Source of the DNA: Elusimicrobiota bacterium
GTDB lineage: Bacteria; Elusimicrobiota; Elusimicrobia; FEN-1173
Length of the DNA stretch: 64,000 bases
NCBI GenBank assembly: GCA_016788905.1
Contig: JAEURZ010000011.1
Span: 1-64,000, forward strand
Direction: 5' to 3'
This document shows positions 44,630-54,878 of this stretch, one piece after another (positions within the stretch are counted from its first letter, which is position 1; each line of letters begins with the position of its first letter). The position numbers and the translations under genes are program-made. The notes beneath the pieces were generated by a model that saw nothing but the letters and a program-made list of their open reading frames with translations, searched no databases and was not told the DNA's origin.

Positions 44630-47113
44630 ATAGATGGAGGTTTCCGGGGCGGTCGTTGGGATGGAGAGGGTCGCGCATCCCGGGGTCCACGTGAGAGATG
44701 GTGTCCCTCCTTTGCCCGAAATAGATCGAGGTTTTTTCGGAAGGGAGACAATCATCTCCACTCGTTGCGGGAGCGGGGCGCTGAGCACGGCACGTAGTCC
44801 CCGCGGTGTGACCGACACCTCCAGCACTTCGGCAGTCGAATGCGTAAGAGAAACACCTGGGGAGAGAGGAATGTTAAGGGGAAGGATCACCCCGGAGAGG
44901 GGGGGGAGAACGATCGTTCCTTTTTTGGGAAGTCGAAGATTTTTTCCAGTGCCAGGAAGCGGAAGTGTCACTGATCCTGTTCGTGAGGTGAAATGGTAGT
45001 TAAAGAGGAAGAGAAAGCCGGATTCCTTTGATGTTCGAAGGGACGCCTGCAGGTCCCAAGGGTCACAATTCACTTTTGGAAAAACGCCCATGTTTTCTGC
45101 CCATTCGCGCACCCAATGACGAAAATGGTCAAACACGTGGGGCATTCCAAACCCGACCACAAGGACCTTCCCTTTCCCGGATTCCGCCTGGATGACGGCG
45201 GGACCTGAGGCCAATTCCATCCACCGACGTGTTTCCTTTGTGGCGGAATAGGTTTGGATGGGTCCTTGGACCCACTCGTCCTGTTTTTTTCCAGGGAAGA
45301 GATTCCCTGTCTGGCCACCGGTGATCTTAATTCCAAGTTCGTTTGCCAACGTTCGGTCCTTCTGTCCCCGTAAATCGTGGGTGGGGAGGGATGGCCCCAG
45401 AAAAAGAGCCCCCCCGTTTTTGACATAAGCCGCTAATTTTAACTGGGTGTCGTGGTCCATAAAGCCCAGGGAATACACCCACAAACTTTTGTGTTTTGAG
45501 AGGACCTCTTCGGGGCTTCGTTGGATGTCGGTGCTGTTGACGCTATACCCTGCCAGGTGAATTAGGCGAGCCATCCCGTCATACCAAAGATTGGTTCTTT
45601 GTGCTTCGATCTGGTCTGTCCAGGGGGCGGAGCAATATTCCGTGGCGTAATAAGGAAAATAAAACCCCAATGTCGTGTCCACGTTTTTTTTCGTTAAAGC
45701 GAGGTGGGGGCCCGCCCACTTTAAAAATCGTCCGAAGTCTTTGAGCGGAGCGAGGTGCGCTCTGGGCTCTCCTCCGGGTCCCACGGGGGCCTGCCAGTCG
45801 TGGTAAGTCCCAAAGGCTCCCAGGCCGCGGGGATTTCTTCCCCCAGCAAACATGTAGGCGTTTAGGCCCGCCAGTCCCTGGCCCACGGAACTCTTCACAT
45901 TTAGGGCAACTTGCTGGGGGTAAAGGCGTGGGCGGTCTCGCATGATCCCCGTTTGGAGTTCAGCACAGACCACGGGAACGGGGGAGTCTGGGAGTGACTC
46001 AAACCTCGGCAAAGGGGGCAAATGGTTCGGTTCGGGCAGGGCCCCGGCGGATTCTTCAATGACGCGAACGGCCCCCAGCATACGGGTGACTTCCGTGGTG
46101 ATGGAGACGTCGTGAAAGTTTTCGAAATCCAAGTGTCTCATTTGATAGGCGCCGCCAAAGATCAGGTTCGGGGTGAGGAGCGGAAAATCGCGGAACATCG
46201 ATGTGGTCATCGGGGCCCAATTCCCTCGGCCACGAATATCGTAGTCGTAAAATTGGGGAATATTGCAAAAGAGCGGAACCTCGATCCCCTGGGACCAGGC
46301 ACGATGGGACAGCGTTTGGAAATAGGTTGCGTAATAGTGCCGGTAGAAAAGGGCCCAGTCCACATGGATAGCGTAACGGGCTGGATCGACCGCTTCCCCC
46401 AGGGGTTGTGGGACACTCGCGAAGGACGTGTGTTGGCTTTGGTGGGCGTCGTTCAGGGCGGAAAGGGTTTTGTATTTTTCCTTCAAAAAATGACGAAACA
46501 TGGTGTTGACGTGATCTTTATAGTCCGCGCCTTTTTGCAGCCAGTGGACCATGGCGACTTCGTTGCAAAGTTGGACGCTAATAATGTTCCCCCCGCGGTT
46601 TTTTTGGCGGGGAGCCAGATTTGGTAAAAGAGCCTCATACCAAGCGGCTACTTTTTTCTGAAAAACGGGGTGCAGGTAGGAAACGATGGTGACGTGGGGC
46701 AGGTTTCCCACGTCGCGCCGGCCTGTGACAAATATTTCGGGGTTGTCTTTCAGGAGCCAGGCAGGAAGACCCTCATGAACCAGTTCCGCGTTTGAAATGG
46801 GCCCCACCCGGGCCGAAACGTGTAGCCCCAATCGATGGGCAAGATCAAAAAACCCCAAAACATCCCGTTCCGGCGAAGTCTTTCCATTGAAGTCCATTTT
46901 CCCTTCCACGGGTTCATGCCAAATCCAAGGGATGTAGGTACTGACCGTGTTAAAACCAGCCGATTTAAGGGATTTTAATCGATTCGCCCATTGGGGTTTC
47001 GGGATACGAAAGTAATGGATTTCTCCCGAATAAAGGAAAAAAGGTTTTCCGGCTATAGAAAGGTGTCCGTTCGAAATTTCCATGGAGTGACTCAACGATA
47101 GCAAAGAACGCAA
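44618..47113 (-). CDS. Glycoside hydrolase family 35-like beta-galactosidase
   Basis: The 831-residue enzyme opens with LYSGEIHYFRIPKPQWANRLKSLKSAGFNTVSTYIPWIWHEP, the defining start of GH35. Candidate acid/base Glu185 (SVQLCNEVA) and nucleophile Glu385 (VVCAELQTG) are in the expected order. The C-terminal half includes a glutamine-amidotransferase-like region (about 520-640) and beta-rich domains. No signal peptide is visible, so it is probably cytoplasmic. The start is uncertain: TTG at 47113 lies right next to GAGGA, TTG at 47104 is better spaced, and ATG at 47083 matches the family start but lacks a ribosome-binding site. Substrate specificity (beta-galactoside or another) is not decidable. 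Confidence 0.85.
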   Translation of the reverse strand: MRSLLSLSHSMEISNGHLSIAGKPFFLYSGEIHYFRIPKPQWANRLKSLKSAGFNTVSTYIPWIWHEPVEGKMDFNGKTSPERDVLGFFDLAHRLGLHVSARVGPISNAELVHEGLPAWLLKDNPEIFVTGRRDVGNLPHVTIVSYLHPVFQKKVAAWYEALLPNLAPRQKNRGGNIISVQLCNEVAMVHWLQKGADYKDHVNTMFRHFLKEKYKTLSALNDAHQSQHTSFASVPQPLGEAVDPARYAIHVDWALFYRHYYATYFQTLSHRAWSQGIEVPLFCNIPQFYDYDIRGRGNWAPMTTSMFRDFPLLTPNLIFGGAYQMRHLDFENFHDVSITTEVTRMLGAVRVIEESAGALPEPNHLPPLPRFESLPDSPVPVVCAELQTGIMRDRPRLYPQQVALNVKSSVGQGLAGLNAYMFAGGRNPRGLGAFGTYHDWQAPVGPGGEPRAHLAPLKDFGRFLKWAGPHLALTKKNVDTTLGFYFPYYATEYCSAPWTDQIEAQRTNLWYDGMARLIHLAGYSVNSTDIQRSPEEVLSKHKSLWVYSLGFMDHDTQLKLAAYVKNGGALFLGPSLPTHDLRGQKDRTLANELGIKITGGQTGNLFPGKKQDEWVQGPIQTYSATKETRRWMELASGPAVIQAESGKGKVLVVGFGMPHVFDHFRHWVREWAENMGVFPKVNCDPWDLQASLRTSKESGFLFLFNYHFTSRTGSVTLPLPGTGKNLRLPKKGTIVLPPLSGVILPLNIPLSPGVSLTHSTAEVLEVSVTPRGLRAVLSAPLPQRVEMIVSLPKKPRSISGKGGTPSLTWTPGCATLSIPTTAPETSIYLTF

Positions 47114-47157
47114 TCCTCGGGAAGATGGGGTCCGGTTTTTGGAAAAACAGAATTAAT

Positions 47158-47188
47158 TTGAAAGGGGGCGAAACTCTTTTGGTATAAT
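47158..47188 (+). promoter_or_regulatory. Probable secA promoter with very short leader
   Basis: TATAAT at 47183-47188 is a perfect -10 box; TTGAAA at 47158-47163 is the nearest -35, spaced 19 bp. Transcription would begin near 47195, leaving only about 13 nt before the secA ATG at 47208. No Shine-Dalgarno sequence lies in that leader (CATTAACCCCT). Confidence 0.55.
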
Positions 47189-47207
47189 CGCGTCCACATT
47201 AACCCCT

Positions 47208-50200
47208 ATGCTTATTGAAAACATTCTTAAAATTTTTCTCGGTACTCAAAACGAGCGGACGATCAAGAAGATCGAACCTATCGTGGAGCTCGTGAATTCT
47301 TTCTCAGCTGCTGTCGGTTCTTTGGACGATGCTGGCCTTCGGGCCAAAACCGATGAATTCAAGAAACGGCTTGCGGATGGGAAAACATTAGACGATATTC
47401 TTCCGGAAGCTTTTGCCGTGGCCCGCGAGGCGGCCCAGCGAACAATCCGTTTGCGTCCTTACGATGTGCAAATTGTGGGGAGTGTGGTCCTTCACGAAGG
47501 GAAGATCGCTGAAATGAAAACCGGGGAAGGGAAAACCTTGGTGGCGGTTCTTCCCGTCTATTTGAATGCCCTGGCGGGGAAAGGGGTTCATGTGGTCACC
47601 GTTAATGATTATTTGGCCCGACGGGACCAACAGTGGATGGGGCCCGTTTACGAGTTCCTCGGTTTAACGGTGGGGTTTGTTCAACACGATATGCCTAATG
47701 AGGATCGTCGCGCCGCTTACGCCTGCGACGTCACTTATGTCACCAACAACGAAATCGGGTTTGATTATTTGCGAGACAATTTGGTGCGGGACAAGTCCGC
47801 CCGGGTGTTGCGTCCCGCTCACTACGCCATCGTGGACGAAGTGGACTCTATCCTTGTGGACGAAGCTCGTACCCCCCTCATTATTTCCGGTCCCGGAGAA
47901 GCCTCCAGTCAACGCTACCAGATCGTGAACCGACTTATTCCCCAGCTGAAGGGGCGGATGATCACTGAAGATGAAGAGATTAAAGCGAAATACAATGGGG
48001 CGGATTTAAGCACGGGCTTCGATTTTATCGTTGACGAAAAAGCCCATACGGCCACGCTTACGGATGCGGGCATAGGGAAATGCGAACGGCTTTTGGGCGT
48101 CAAAAGCCTTTACGACGACATTTCAGGGGAATGGGTTCATCATATCACCCAGGCCATTCGCGCCCACAATCTGTATCAGAAAGATGTGGATTATGTGGTC
48201 AAAGAGGGCGAGGTCATTATTGTCGATGAGTTTACCGGCCGTCTCATGCCCGGTCGGCGGTGGTCGGACGGGTTGCATCAGGCCGTGGAAGCCAAAGAAG
48301 GCATGCGGGTGGCGGAAGAAAACCAGACGTTGGCGACCATTACCTTTCAGAACTTTTTTAAACAATATAAAAAATTAGCGGGAATGACGGGCACGGCTTT
48401 AACAGAAGCCAAAGAGTTTTGGGAAATCTACAAGTTGGATGTGGTCGCCATCCCACCCAACCGTGTGGTGACACGGGTGGACCATCCGGATCGTGTGTAT
48501 CGCACGGAGCGGGAAAAATTTGAAGCCATTGTGGAAGAATTGGAAGACTGTTGGCGGAGGGGTCAGCCCGTTCTGGTGGGAACTCGATCCATCGAAAAAT
48601 CGGAACGCCTTTCCGGTATGTTGCGCCGGATCGGAATCCCTCACAACGTCTTGAACGCAAAGTATCACGAACAGGAAGCCCAGATCATTGCCCAGGCGGG
48701 CCGGCGCGGTGCCGTGACCATTGCCACCAACATGGCGGGGCGTGGAACGGATATCGTTTTGGGAGGCAATCCCCCAGACGAAGAACAAGCGGGTATCGTC
48801 AAGCGAGGATCGATCTTGTTTGGGTTAGGGGATTTCAATATTTTCGAATTTGAAAAAATGCTAAAGAAACCTCGCCCCGTCGACAAGCGTCTTCTGGATC
48901 AGATGGGCGTGGACGCCGCGGGGTATTCGAAAAAGAAAGAAAGGGATGTCGTTCGCGCGTTGAACGGTTTGTTGGATGATCCGGATTTTGCGAAAAGCCT
49001 GGGTTTGTCGTCGCCCCCCGACGGAGTTTCTGAAGACCTGTGGCGGACGGTTCGAGACCAGCGGGAGAGCGGCGGGGCAGTTTCTTCGGAGGAGCTCCGT
49101 GAATTTAACCGCAAAATTCTAGAGTCTTTTTTTGACCCCACCCTGATGGCCCGGGAACGTAAAGGCGGGCTTCACATCCTCGGAACCGAACGGCACGAAT
49201 CGCGACGGATTGACAACCAGCTTCGCGGTCGGGCGGGCCGCCAGGGGGATCCCGGATCGTCCCGTTTTTATTTGGCGTTGGACGACGAGTTGATGCGCCT
49301 TTTTGGCAACACGGAGCGTATTCAGAGTTGGATGGGTAAGTTGGGTATGCAGGAAGGCGAGAATATCGAGCACGGCATGGTCACCCGGGCGATCGGTCAT
49401 GCCCAAAGCAAAGTGGAAGCCATGAATTTTGACATTCGTAAACAGTTGTTGGATTTTGACAAGGTGATGAGCAAGCAGCGTGAAGCCGTCTATTCCCTCC
49501 GGAACGCGGTTTTGGATGGGGAAAACATGACCGATCGCTTGGAAAGTATGATGGAAGAATCTCTGGATGAAAAGTTGGCACTCTGGGCTCCCGCAAAAGC
49601 ACATCCGGAAGAGTGGGATTTTCAGAGCCTTGGCGCCTGGCTCACCCGAGGGTTTGAAACCGACGTTCAGTTTGACGTGTCCCGTTATGGAAACCCCGCG
49701 GACCTGAAAGAGGAACTTCTGGAGGTTCTTCAAAAAGCCTTTAAGCAACGAGAGCTGGACTTGGGGACAGAGATGTTTCAGCACCTGAGTCGGATGGTCC
49801 TCCTCCAAGTGATGGACACGGCTTGGGTAGAGCATCTAACTTATCTGGAGCAGTTGCGGAAGGGAATCTTTCTTCGGGCTTACGGTCAGAAGGACCCCTT
49901 GATCGAATTTCAAAAGGAAGGGTTCAGCCTTTTTGAAACCATGATGCAGCGGGTCCGAGAAGAATCTTTGGAGTTCCTGTTTCGGATCGAGGCGGCCCCA
50001 GCCGCCCAACCCCGCGACCGAGTGATGAAGACCGAAAAGCCGTCCGCTCCGATGATCCAGGCGGCAACAGAACCTGCCGTTCCAGAACCTCCTTCGGTCT
50101 CACCCCTCATTCGAACGGTGGGGGCGTCTTCTCCCCGTCGTTTGGCAGGGGCCCCCTCTGTTTCTTCGTTACCGGAAGTTCATAAAATCGGTCGGAACGA

Positions 50201-50252
50201 CCCGTGTCCCTGCGGGAGCGGCAAGAAGCATAAAAAATGTTGTGGTCTCTAA
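47208..50252 (+). CDS. secA: Preprotein translocase ATPase SecA
   Basis: SecA drives protein export through SecYEG. The 1014-residue protein has Walker [46 protein letters not shown] (DEAD box), [40 protein letters not shown] and [41 protein letters not shown]. It ends in the zinc-binding SEC-C tail [17 protein letters not shown] that contacts SecB or ribosomes. It is about 110 residues longer than the 901-residue E. coli enzyme. Most of the excess is an insert of roughly 110 residues in NBD2 between GGNP and [11 protein letters not shown]. The lnt gene overlaps its end. Confidence 0.97.
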   Translation: MLIENILKIFLGTQNERTIKKIEPIVELVNSFSAAVGSLDDAGLRAKTDEFKKRLADGKTLDDILPEAFAVAREAAQRTIRLRPYDVQIVGSVVLHEGKIAEMKTGEGKTLVAVLPVYLNALAGKGVHVVTVNDYLARRDQQWMGPVYEFLGLTVGFVQHDMPNEDRRAAYACDVTYVTNNEIGFDYLRDNLVRDKSARVLRPAHYAIVDEVDSILVDEARTPLIISGPGEASSQRYQIVNRLIPQLKGRMITEDEEIKAKYNGADLSTGFDFIVDEKAHTATLTDAGIGKCERLLGVKSLYDDISGEWVHHITQAIRAHNLYQKDVDYVVKEGEVIIVDEFTGRLMPGRRWSDGLHQAVEAKEGMRVAEENQTLATITFQNFFKQYKKLAGMTGTALTEAKEFWEIYKLDVVAIPPNRVVTRVDHPDRVYRTEREKFEAIVEELEDCWRRGQPVLVGTRSIEKSERLSGMLRRIGIPHNVLNAKYHEQEAQIIAQAGRRGAVTIATNMAGRGTDIVLGGNPPDEEQAGIVKRGSILFGLGDFNIFEFEKMLKKPRPVDKRLLDQMGVDAAGYSKKKERDVVRALNGLLDDPDFAKSLGLSSPPDGVSEDLWRTVRDQRESGGAVSSEELREFNRKILESFFDPTLMARERKGGLHILGTERHESRRIDNQLRGRAGRQGDPGSSRFYLALDDELMRLFGNTERIQSWMGKLGMQEGENIEHGMVTRAIGHAQSKVEAMNFDIRKQLLDFDKVMSKQREAVYSLRNAVLDGENMTDRLESMMEESLDEKLALWAPAKAHPEEWDFQSLGAWLTRGFETDVQFDVSRYGNPADLKEELLEVLQKAFKQRELDLGTEMFQHLSRMVLLQVMDTAWVEHLTYLEQLRKGIFLRAYGQKDPLIEFQKEGFSLFETMMQRVREESLEFLFRIEAAPAAQPRDRVMKTEKPSAPMIQAATEPAVPEPPSVSPLIRTVGASSPRRLAGAPSVSSLPEVHKIGRNDPCPCGSGKKHKKCCGL

Positions 50253-51765
50253 GGCCCCTTTAATTTCCCGCCTTCGTGCGCCGGCGGTCTGTGTTTCCGG
50301 CGTTCTTTATGTCCTTTGTTTTCCATCCTTTAACCAGGGCCAATTGGCGTGGGTCGCTTTTGTCCCCTTTCTGCTCGCTGTTCCGGGTTTCTCATGGAGA
50401 AACGTTTTCACCTGGAGTTTTGTGGCCGGGTGGATGGGGGGGCTCGGCCTTCTCTACTGGGTGTATCCCACATGCCGTTGGGGGGGGGTGAACCCCGCGG
50501 TCAGTGTGTTGGCGGTGGGTGCCCTGTCGGCTTATGTGGCTTTGTTTTGGGGCCTGTTTGGGGTGATTGTGAAATTGTTTTCGTCCCGGCCGGTGTGGGA
50601 ACGGCCTTTTTGGGCCGCGCTCGGTTGGACCGCCCTCGAAGGTCTTCGCGGGCATCTCTTCACAGGTTTTCCTTGGCTGTCCCTTTCCTGTTCTCAATGG
50701 CAGGTTCCTCGACATTTGCCTTTGGCGGAAATGGGGGGAAGCTACGCGGTGTCTTTCCTTATCGTGCTGTTCAATGGGACCGTGGCGGCTTTGGTTCAGG
50801 GGTTGCGGTCTCGACCCAAACGCTGGTTTGCGGTGGGACCTGGTTTTCTGGCCTTGGTCGGATTGACGGTCTGGAGTGTGTATTTGTGGCGTCGCCCTCT
50901 CACACCCTCTGGGCCTCCTGTTGAAATGGCCCTGGTTCAGGGGAACATCGATCAATACAAAAAATGGGACAACGCTTATGAAGCGGACATCGTTCGTTCT
51001 TACTCCACTCTCACGCGTCGCGCTTCCCAGGGAAATCCGACATTGGTGATTTGGCCTGAGACGGCGGTCCCCGGCTGGATTCCGAACGACGCTCATCATA
51101 CCTCTTGGATCCAAGACCAAGCGCGGGACAGCAACACCCACCTGCTGGTCGGTGCGGTGTCTCGCCAGAACGATCGGGATTACAACGCGGCTTTTCTCCT
51201 TTCCCCTCGGGGAGAATTTGTGGGACAATATCTAAAAATCCATTTGGTCCCTTTCGGTGAGTATGTCCCTCTTCGCGGGGGTCTGGCACGGTTTGTTCGT
51301 GTTCTTAACGATTTGGGTTCATTCGATTCAGGGGGGGAAACCTCTGTTCTGTCGGTGCCCGGGACGAAGGTCGGCGTCACGATTTGTTTTGAAGGCCTGT
51401 TCCCCGATTTGGTTCGACGGTTTACGTTGGCGGGGGCCCAGGTGTTGGTCAACATCACGAACGATGGGTGGTATCGTCACACGGCCGCGCCGGAACAACA
51501 TTTTGCGGCGAGCGTGTTGCGCGCTGTCGAAAACCGTCGGTGGGTTGCCCGGGCGGCGAACACAGGGTATTCGGGTTTTGTCTCCCCACGGGGCGAAGTG
51601 ACCGGGCGTACCACTCTTCTCGAGCCTGCTGTTCTGATCGGACATCCGGCGCCTCTGGACCATTTGACCTTTTACGTTCGTTTCGGGGATGTTTTTTTAA
51701 AGCTGTGTGCCCTCTTTTTGTTCTTGGGTATTTTGTTTTTAGGGAAACAGAAAAGAAAAAGTTGA
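50242..51765 (+). CDS. lnt: Apolipoprotein N-acyltransferase
   Basis: Lnt adds the third acyl chain to lipoproteins in the inner membrane. The 507-residue protein has about six N-terminal transmembrane segments, a periplasmic nitrilase-type domain, and a final helix. The catalytic triad is visible as Glu in [10 protein letters not shown], Lys in [13 protein letters not shown] and Cys in [19 protein letters not shown] and [19 protein letters not shown] complete the signature. The GTG at 50242 overlaps secA by 11 bp. Its presence shows a full diderm lipoprotein pathway, in keeping with the lipobox on the peptide-binding protein. Confidence 0.94.
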   Translation: MVSKAPLISRLRAPAVCVSGVLYVLCFPSFNQGQLAWVAFVPFLLAVPGFSWRNVFTWSFVAGWMGGLGLLYWVYPTCRWGGVNPAVSVLAVGALSAYVALFWGLFGVIVKLFSSRPVWERPFWAALGWTALEGLRGHLFTGFPWLSLSCSQWQVPRHLPLAEMGGSYAVSFLIVLFNGTVAALVQGLRSRPKRWFAVGPGFLALVGLTVWSVYLWRRPLTPSGPPVEMALVQGNIDQYKKWDNAYEADIVRSYSTLTRRASQGNPTLVIWPETAVPGWIPNDAHHTSWIQDQARDSNTHLLVGAVSRQNDRDYNAAFLLSPRGEFVGQYLKIHLVPFGEYVPLRGGLARFVRVLNDLGSFDSGGETSVLSVPGTKVGVTICFEGLFPDLVRRFTLAGAQVLVNITNDGWYRHTAAPEQHFAASVLRAVENRRWVARAANTGYSGFVSPRGEVTGRTTLLEPAVLIGHPAPLDHLTFYVRFGDVFLKLCALFLFLGILFLGKQKRKS

Positions 51766-51791
51766 GGAAACCCTTCCGGGTTTGCTACAAT
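51762..51791 (+). promoter_or_regulatory. Candidate promoter of the initiator tRNA
   Basis: TTGAGG at 51762-51767 and TACAAT at 51786-51791 are spaced 18 bp. The spacer contains a perfect 6-bp dyad, AAACCC-TTCC-GGGTTT (51768-51783). The tRNA begins only 6 bp after the -10, so any leader would be at most a base or two. The dyad could instead be the lnt terminator, although it lacks a T run. Confidence 0.4.
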
Positions 51792-51796
51792 CCTTG

Positions 51797-51870
<74 letters not shown>

Positions 51871-51878
51871 CAAGGATG

Positions 51879-51917
51879 GCCGCCAGAGACAATTGTCTCT
51901 CGCGGCTTTCTTGTTTT
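51879..51917 (+). terminator. Intrinsic terminator of the initiator tRNA
   Basis: GCCGC (51879-51883) pairs with GCGGC (51902-51906). Inside, AGAGAC (51885-51890) pairs with GTCTCT around loop AATT, with one C-C mismatch. TTTCTTGTTTT follows. A GC-rich 11-bp stem plus T-rich tail directly after the tRNA makes this a convincing Rho-independent terminator. Confidence 0.8.
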
Positions 51918-51923
51918 AGGGGA

Positions 51924-53231
51924 CTAGAAGTGGATCTGGGTTTCGGCGGTGTAGCGGGTAACTTTTGAAGCGTTTTCGCCGTAAATGGGACCGGGAAAAA
52001 ACGTGGCGCTGCTCAATTTGAAGATCACATCCCCTGAATAGCGAAAATCAATTCCCAAATCCAATTCGGCCCCCAGGCTGTTCTCGCTGGCGACCTTCAC
52101 TCGGGAATCGTAGGTGAAATAGTCGATGGATCCCGTCCATTTTACCCATTGAACGGTGAAGACGCCAAACCCCAAAGTCTTTATTCCAGAGGCCCCGGAA
52201 GGCAATCCCGTGGCGGTTGGAGAAAAAGGTTCTTGGGAATCATAAGCGTCCGATAGGGTCGCTCCATAGTGCTGGCCCCAGCCCGCCCGTTGTAACCCGT
52301 TCCAACGTTTAGCGAACGTGGGCCGAAACGATTCATCTTTGTCGGGTGTTCCCGCGTCGTCCCCTGAACCGGAAGCGTAAAGAGCTTTGACCCCGAATCG
52401 CCCAAACCGAGCCGTGTCGGATTGGGCCCCCAATTCGATTTTTTCCGCAATTCCGGAGATCTTTATATCCTTATCCTCAACGCGGGTGTTCCCATTGACT
52501 AAGGCCATTTCCAATTTGTAGTAGGCGTCTTTCAGGTTTCCGAAAAGGCGAACATCGTAAAAAGTGCGGGCAATCGTGTTCGCCGTTACAGTGGATAATC
52601 CTAATGTGTAAGTGGAAGGGCTATCGTGGGTTTCCCGTATCCAACCCAACTCCCATCGGTTGTCGCCCTGATCCAGGGAAAGAATCGCGCCGTTTAAATC
52701 TGAATCTTTATTTTCATGGAGACTTTCGGAAATCTTAGCGGTAAACAGATCCATTCCCAATCCTCGCGGAAACTTGGCCTTAGCCCGGATGGCGTTGAAC
52801 CCAAGTCCATCGTCAGAAACAATCATCCCATCCCCGAGAACCAAGGGTTGCCGGCCAATCGTGAGATCCACATGGTTTCCGATCAGGTTTGGCATGCGGA
52901 CATAAATGTGTTCGATCCAAGGAGAACCGTCGGCAGAGGGGTATCGGGAGGTCGGGGTTCGAGTGCTTCCCTCCAGACCCCACACATTGACGGATTGAAC
53001 ACGCAAGCCCGCTTCAACCTCTTTGCTCAGCCACCCATTCATTGAAACACGGGCCTGATGGGAATAGTATCCCAGGTTATCGCTGGTGTTTGCGTCTGTG
53101 TCGTTGTTTTGTATGACAATCCCTCGGAGGGTGTAATCGAGACCCAGGTTAAGGCTGGACATGTCAGCGTAGGCGGGCGAGAAAAAGGCGAATAAAGACA
53201 TGAACAAAATCGAGCGATGGGTTGTTTTCAT
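51924..53231 (-). CDS. Outer-membrane porin of the alginate-export (alginate_exp) type
   Basis: This 435-residue exported protein has a signal peptide (1-22, ending in AYA-D). The mature chain looks like a beta-barrel: LNLGLDYTLRGIVIQNND at the start, DLTIGRQPLVLGDGMIVSDDGLGFNAIRAKAKFP, a long periodic strand pattern, and a C-terminal phenylalanine (ETQIHF). The 'GRQxLxxGDGxxxxDxxG..N..R' stretch is what the alginate_exp family shows. It is probably a channel for an oligosaccharide or other solute; the substrate is not inferable. No Shine-Dalgarno sequence is visible before the ATG. It ends seven bases after the tRNA terminator. Confidence 0.75.
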   Translation of the reverse strand: MKTTHRSILFMSLFAFFSPAYADMSSLNLGLDYTLRGIVIQNNDTDANTSDNLGYYSHQARVSMNGWLSKEVEAGLRVQSVNVWGLEGSTRTPTSRYPSADGSPWIEHIYVRMPNLIGNHVDLTIGRQPLVLGDGMIVSDDGLGFNAIRAKAKFPRGLGMDLFTAKISESLHENKDSDLNGAILSLDQGDNRWELGWIRETHDSPSTYTLGLSTVTANTIARTFYDVRLFGNLKDAYYKLEMALVNGNTRVEDKDIKISGIAEKIELGAQSDTARFGRFGVKALYASGSGDDAGTPDKDESFRPTFAKRWNGLQRAGWGQHYGATLSDAYDSQEPFSPTATGLPSGASGIKTLGFGVFTVQWVKWTGSIDYFTYDSRVKVASENSLGAELDLGIDFRYSGDVIFKLSSATFFPGPIYGENASKVTRYTAETQIHF

Positions 53232-53422
53232 AGGAGCTAATTTTACTAAAATATTATTCCATGTGATTTAGGGAAATTATTGTTTTGGGTTTTCTCTTTG
53301 CCAAGCGCCTCACTTAACAGGTAACCCATAAAACGATAGAATGATGGCCTTGTGTAATAGAGAAAGTGGTGTCATAATGGTGCCTGGCGGACGTTCATGG
53401 CCCTTCGCCCGAGATCGATGTT
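53232..53422. promoter_or_regulatory. Divergent region between porin and membrane-fusion genes, candidate promoter
   Basis: On the plus strand TTGTGT at 53350-53355 and CATAAT at 53373-53378 are spaced exactly 17 bp and could drive the membrane-fusion gene. On the minus strand the AT-rich stretch with AATAATATT at about 53246-53256 may hold the porin -10, but no clear -35 is seen. Confidence 0.35.
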
Positions 53423-54649
53423 TTGGACAGGGCTGTGTTGTTTATCCCAAGGGGGAAAATTTTTCTGACTGATAATCCGGATCAACCTTCCCTACCTCCT
53501 CCGGTGGGGGGGAGGCCGACGTCTGTTCCTCGGCCCCCAATGTCGAGGGCGAAGCCTGTGGTTCGTGGTCCCCTTCATGGATTTCTCCATCGGGCTGTAG
53601 GCCCCTTTGCTAAGAAACATAAGTTTGTTTTTATGTTCCTCCTGATGGGGTGCGGGGTTCTTGTTATTTTTGGGACAATGAAATTCGTGAATTCCCTCGG
53701 AGCGAAAAAGCCTGAGGCCTCTTCGAAAAAAGGTCCGGACGGTGGGACGTTAGCCGTCAATGTCGTGGAAATAAAACCCGAACGATTCGTTGATCCGATG
53801 GTGGCCGTGGGAACGATTCAGGGGGGGAACGAAATCCCTTTGCGGTTTGAAGTGGATGGGATTATTGACCTTTTTGAGTTTCGCCAAGGGGATAAAATTC
53901 GCAAAGGGAATGTGATCGCCCGACTGAACCAGCGGGACACGTATCTGAAATTGAAAAAAGCCCGGATCGAATTGGAGCAGATGGAAAAACTTTACGCCAT
54001 CGGAGGAATATCCCTCAATAAATTGGAAGAGGCGAAGGTCACCGCCGACTTGGCGGCCTTGGAGATGGAAAAAACGGTTTTGCGGTGTCCCCGGGATGGA
54101 ATTCTTGGGGACAAAGAAGCGGAAGTGGGAGAGTTTGTCACACCGGCCAAAAAGATTGCCACGTTAGTGAATATCGAAACGGTGGTGGTTAAGGTGGGGG
54201 TGATCGAAAAGGAAATCGATCGAATTTTTCCAGGGCAAAAAGTCATTCTTACCGTGGACACCTACCCCAACGTGGAGTTTACCGGGAAGGTGGATAAAAT
54301 TAATCCCATTGTTTCCCTGGGAAGCCGTACGCTTGGGATCGAAGCCCTCCTGGCGAATGATGGAGGTCTTCTTCTTCCGGGTATGTTTGCCCGTGTTCGT
54401 ATCACGATTTTTGAACAAGACAGCGCATTGGTTGTTCCCAACGATGCCGTAGAAAAAACATCAGGGGGAAACCGCGTCTATATCGTCAATAAAGACAATA
54501 AGGCCGAGCATCGGGATGTTGAGGTGAGCTATATTTCCAGTCAATTTACGTTGGTTTCCAGTGGTCTTGAGCCGGGGGACCTGGTGATTACCCAGCGCCC
54601 TAACGATCTTAAATCCGGTGCTGCAGTAAAAATTATAGAGAAAAGCTAA
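53423..54649 (+). CDS. HlyD/RND-type membrane fusion protein (efflux periplasmic adaptor)
   Basis: The 408-residue protein has a proline-rich cytoplasmic N-terminus (about 1-60) and one transmembrane anchor (about 68-87). A periplasmic adaptor follows: lipoyl-like halves (VDGIIDLFEFRQGDKIRKGNVIARLN and VLRCPRDGILGDKEAEVGEFVTPAKKIATLV), a short coiled-coil hairpin between them, a beta-barrel (VEFTGKVDKINPIVSLGSRTLGIEALLAN, GLLLPGMFARVRITI) and a membrane-proximal domain. Adaptors of this type link an inner-membrane pump to an outer-membrane channel. No RND, ABC or MFS pump gene is adjacent. The start is uncertain: TTG 53423 is the outermost, ATG 53540 an alternative. Confidence 0.82.
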   Translation: MDRAVLFIPRGKIFLTDNPDQPSLPPPVGGRPTSVPRPPMSRAKPVVRGPLHGFLHRAVGPFAKKHKFVFMFLLMGCGVLVIFGTMKFVNSLGAKKPEASSKKGPDGGTLAVNVVEIKPERFVDPMVAVGTIQGGNEIPLRFEVDGIIDLFEFRQGDKIRKGNVIARLNQRDTYLKLKKARIELEQMEKLYAIGGISLNKLEEAKVTADLAALEMEKTVLRCPRDGILGDKEAEVGEFVTPAKKIATLVNIETVVVKVGVIEKEIDRIFPGQKVILTVDTYPNVEFTGKVDKINPIVSLGSRTLGIEALLANDGGLLLPGMFARVRITIFEQDSALVVPNDAVEKTSGGNRVYIVNKDNKAEHRDVEVSYISSQFTLVSSGLEPGDLVITQRPNDLKSGAAVKIIEKS

Positions 54650-54655
54650 CAAAAC

Positions 54656-54695
54656 GAGGAGAAGACGTTTTTGGGTCTGTGCATCTCCTTTTTTT
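54656..54695 (+). terminator. Probable terminator of the membrane-fusion gene
   Basis: GGAGA-AGAC (from 54658) can pair with GTCT and, after a 5-nt bulge (GTGCA), with TCTCC. The loop is GTTTTTGG. A run of seven T follows at 54689-54695. It begins just after the stop codon of the adaptor gene. Confidence 0.5.
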
Positions 54696-54878
54696 GATAG
54701 AGCGATGTTGTTTAAGTGATCAGAAATTTGTTTTATTTCTCTGCGGTCGTTCCCCTTTCCCTGCCGATCTAAGAAATCATGTTCAATTATTAGCAAGATT
54801 CGTTTATCGATTATGGGATATGTCTGTGATCTTTCTGTTACGACTTGTTTTCAATTTCGTTTCAGAAATGTTGCAACT

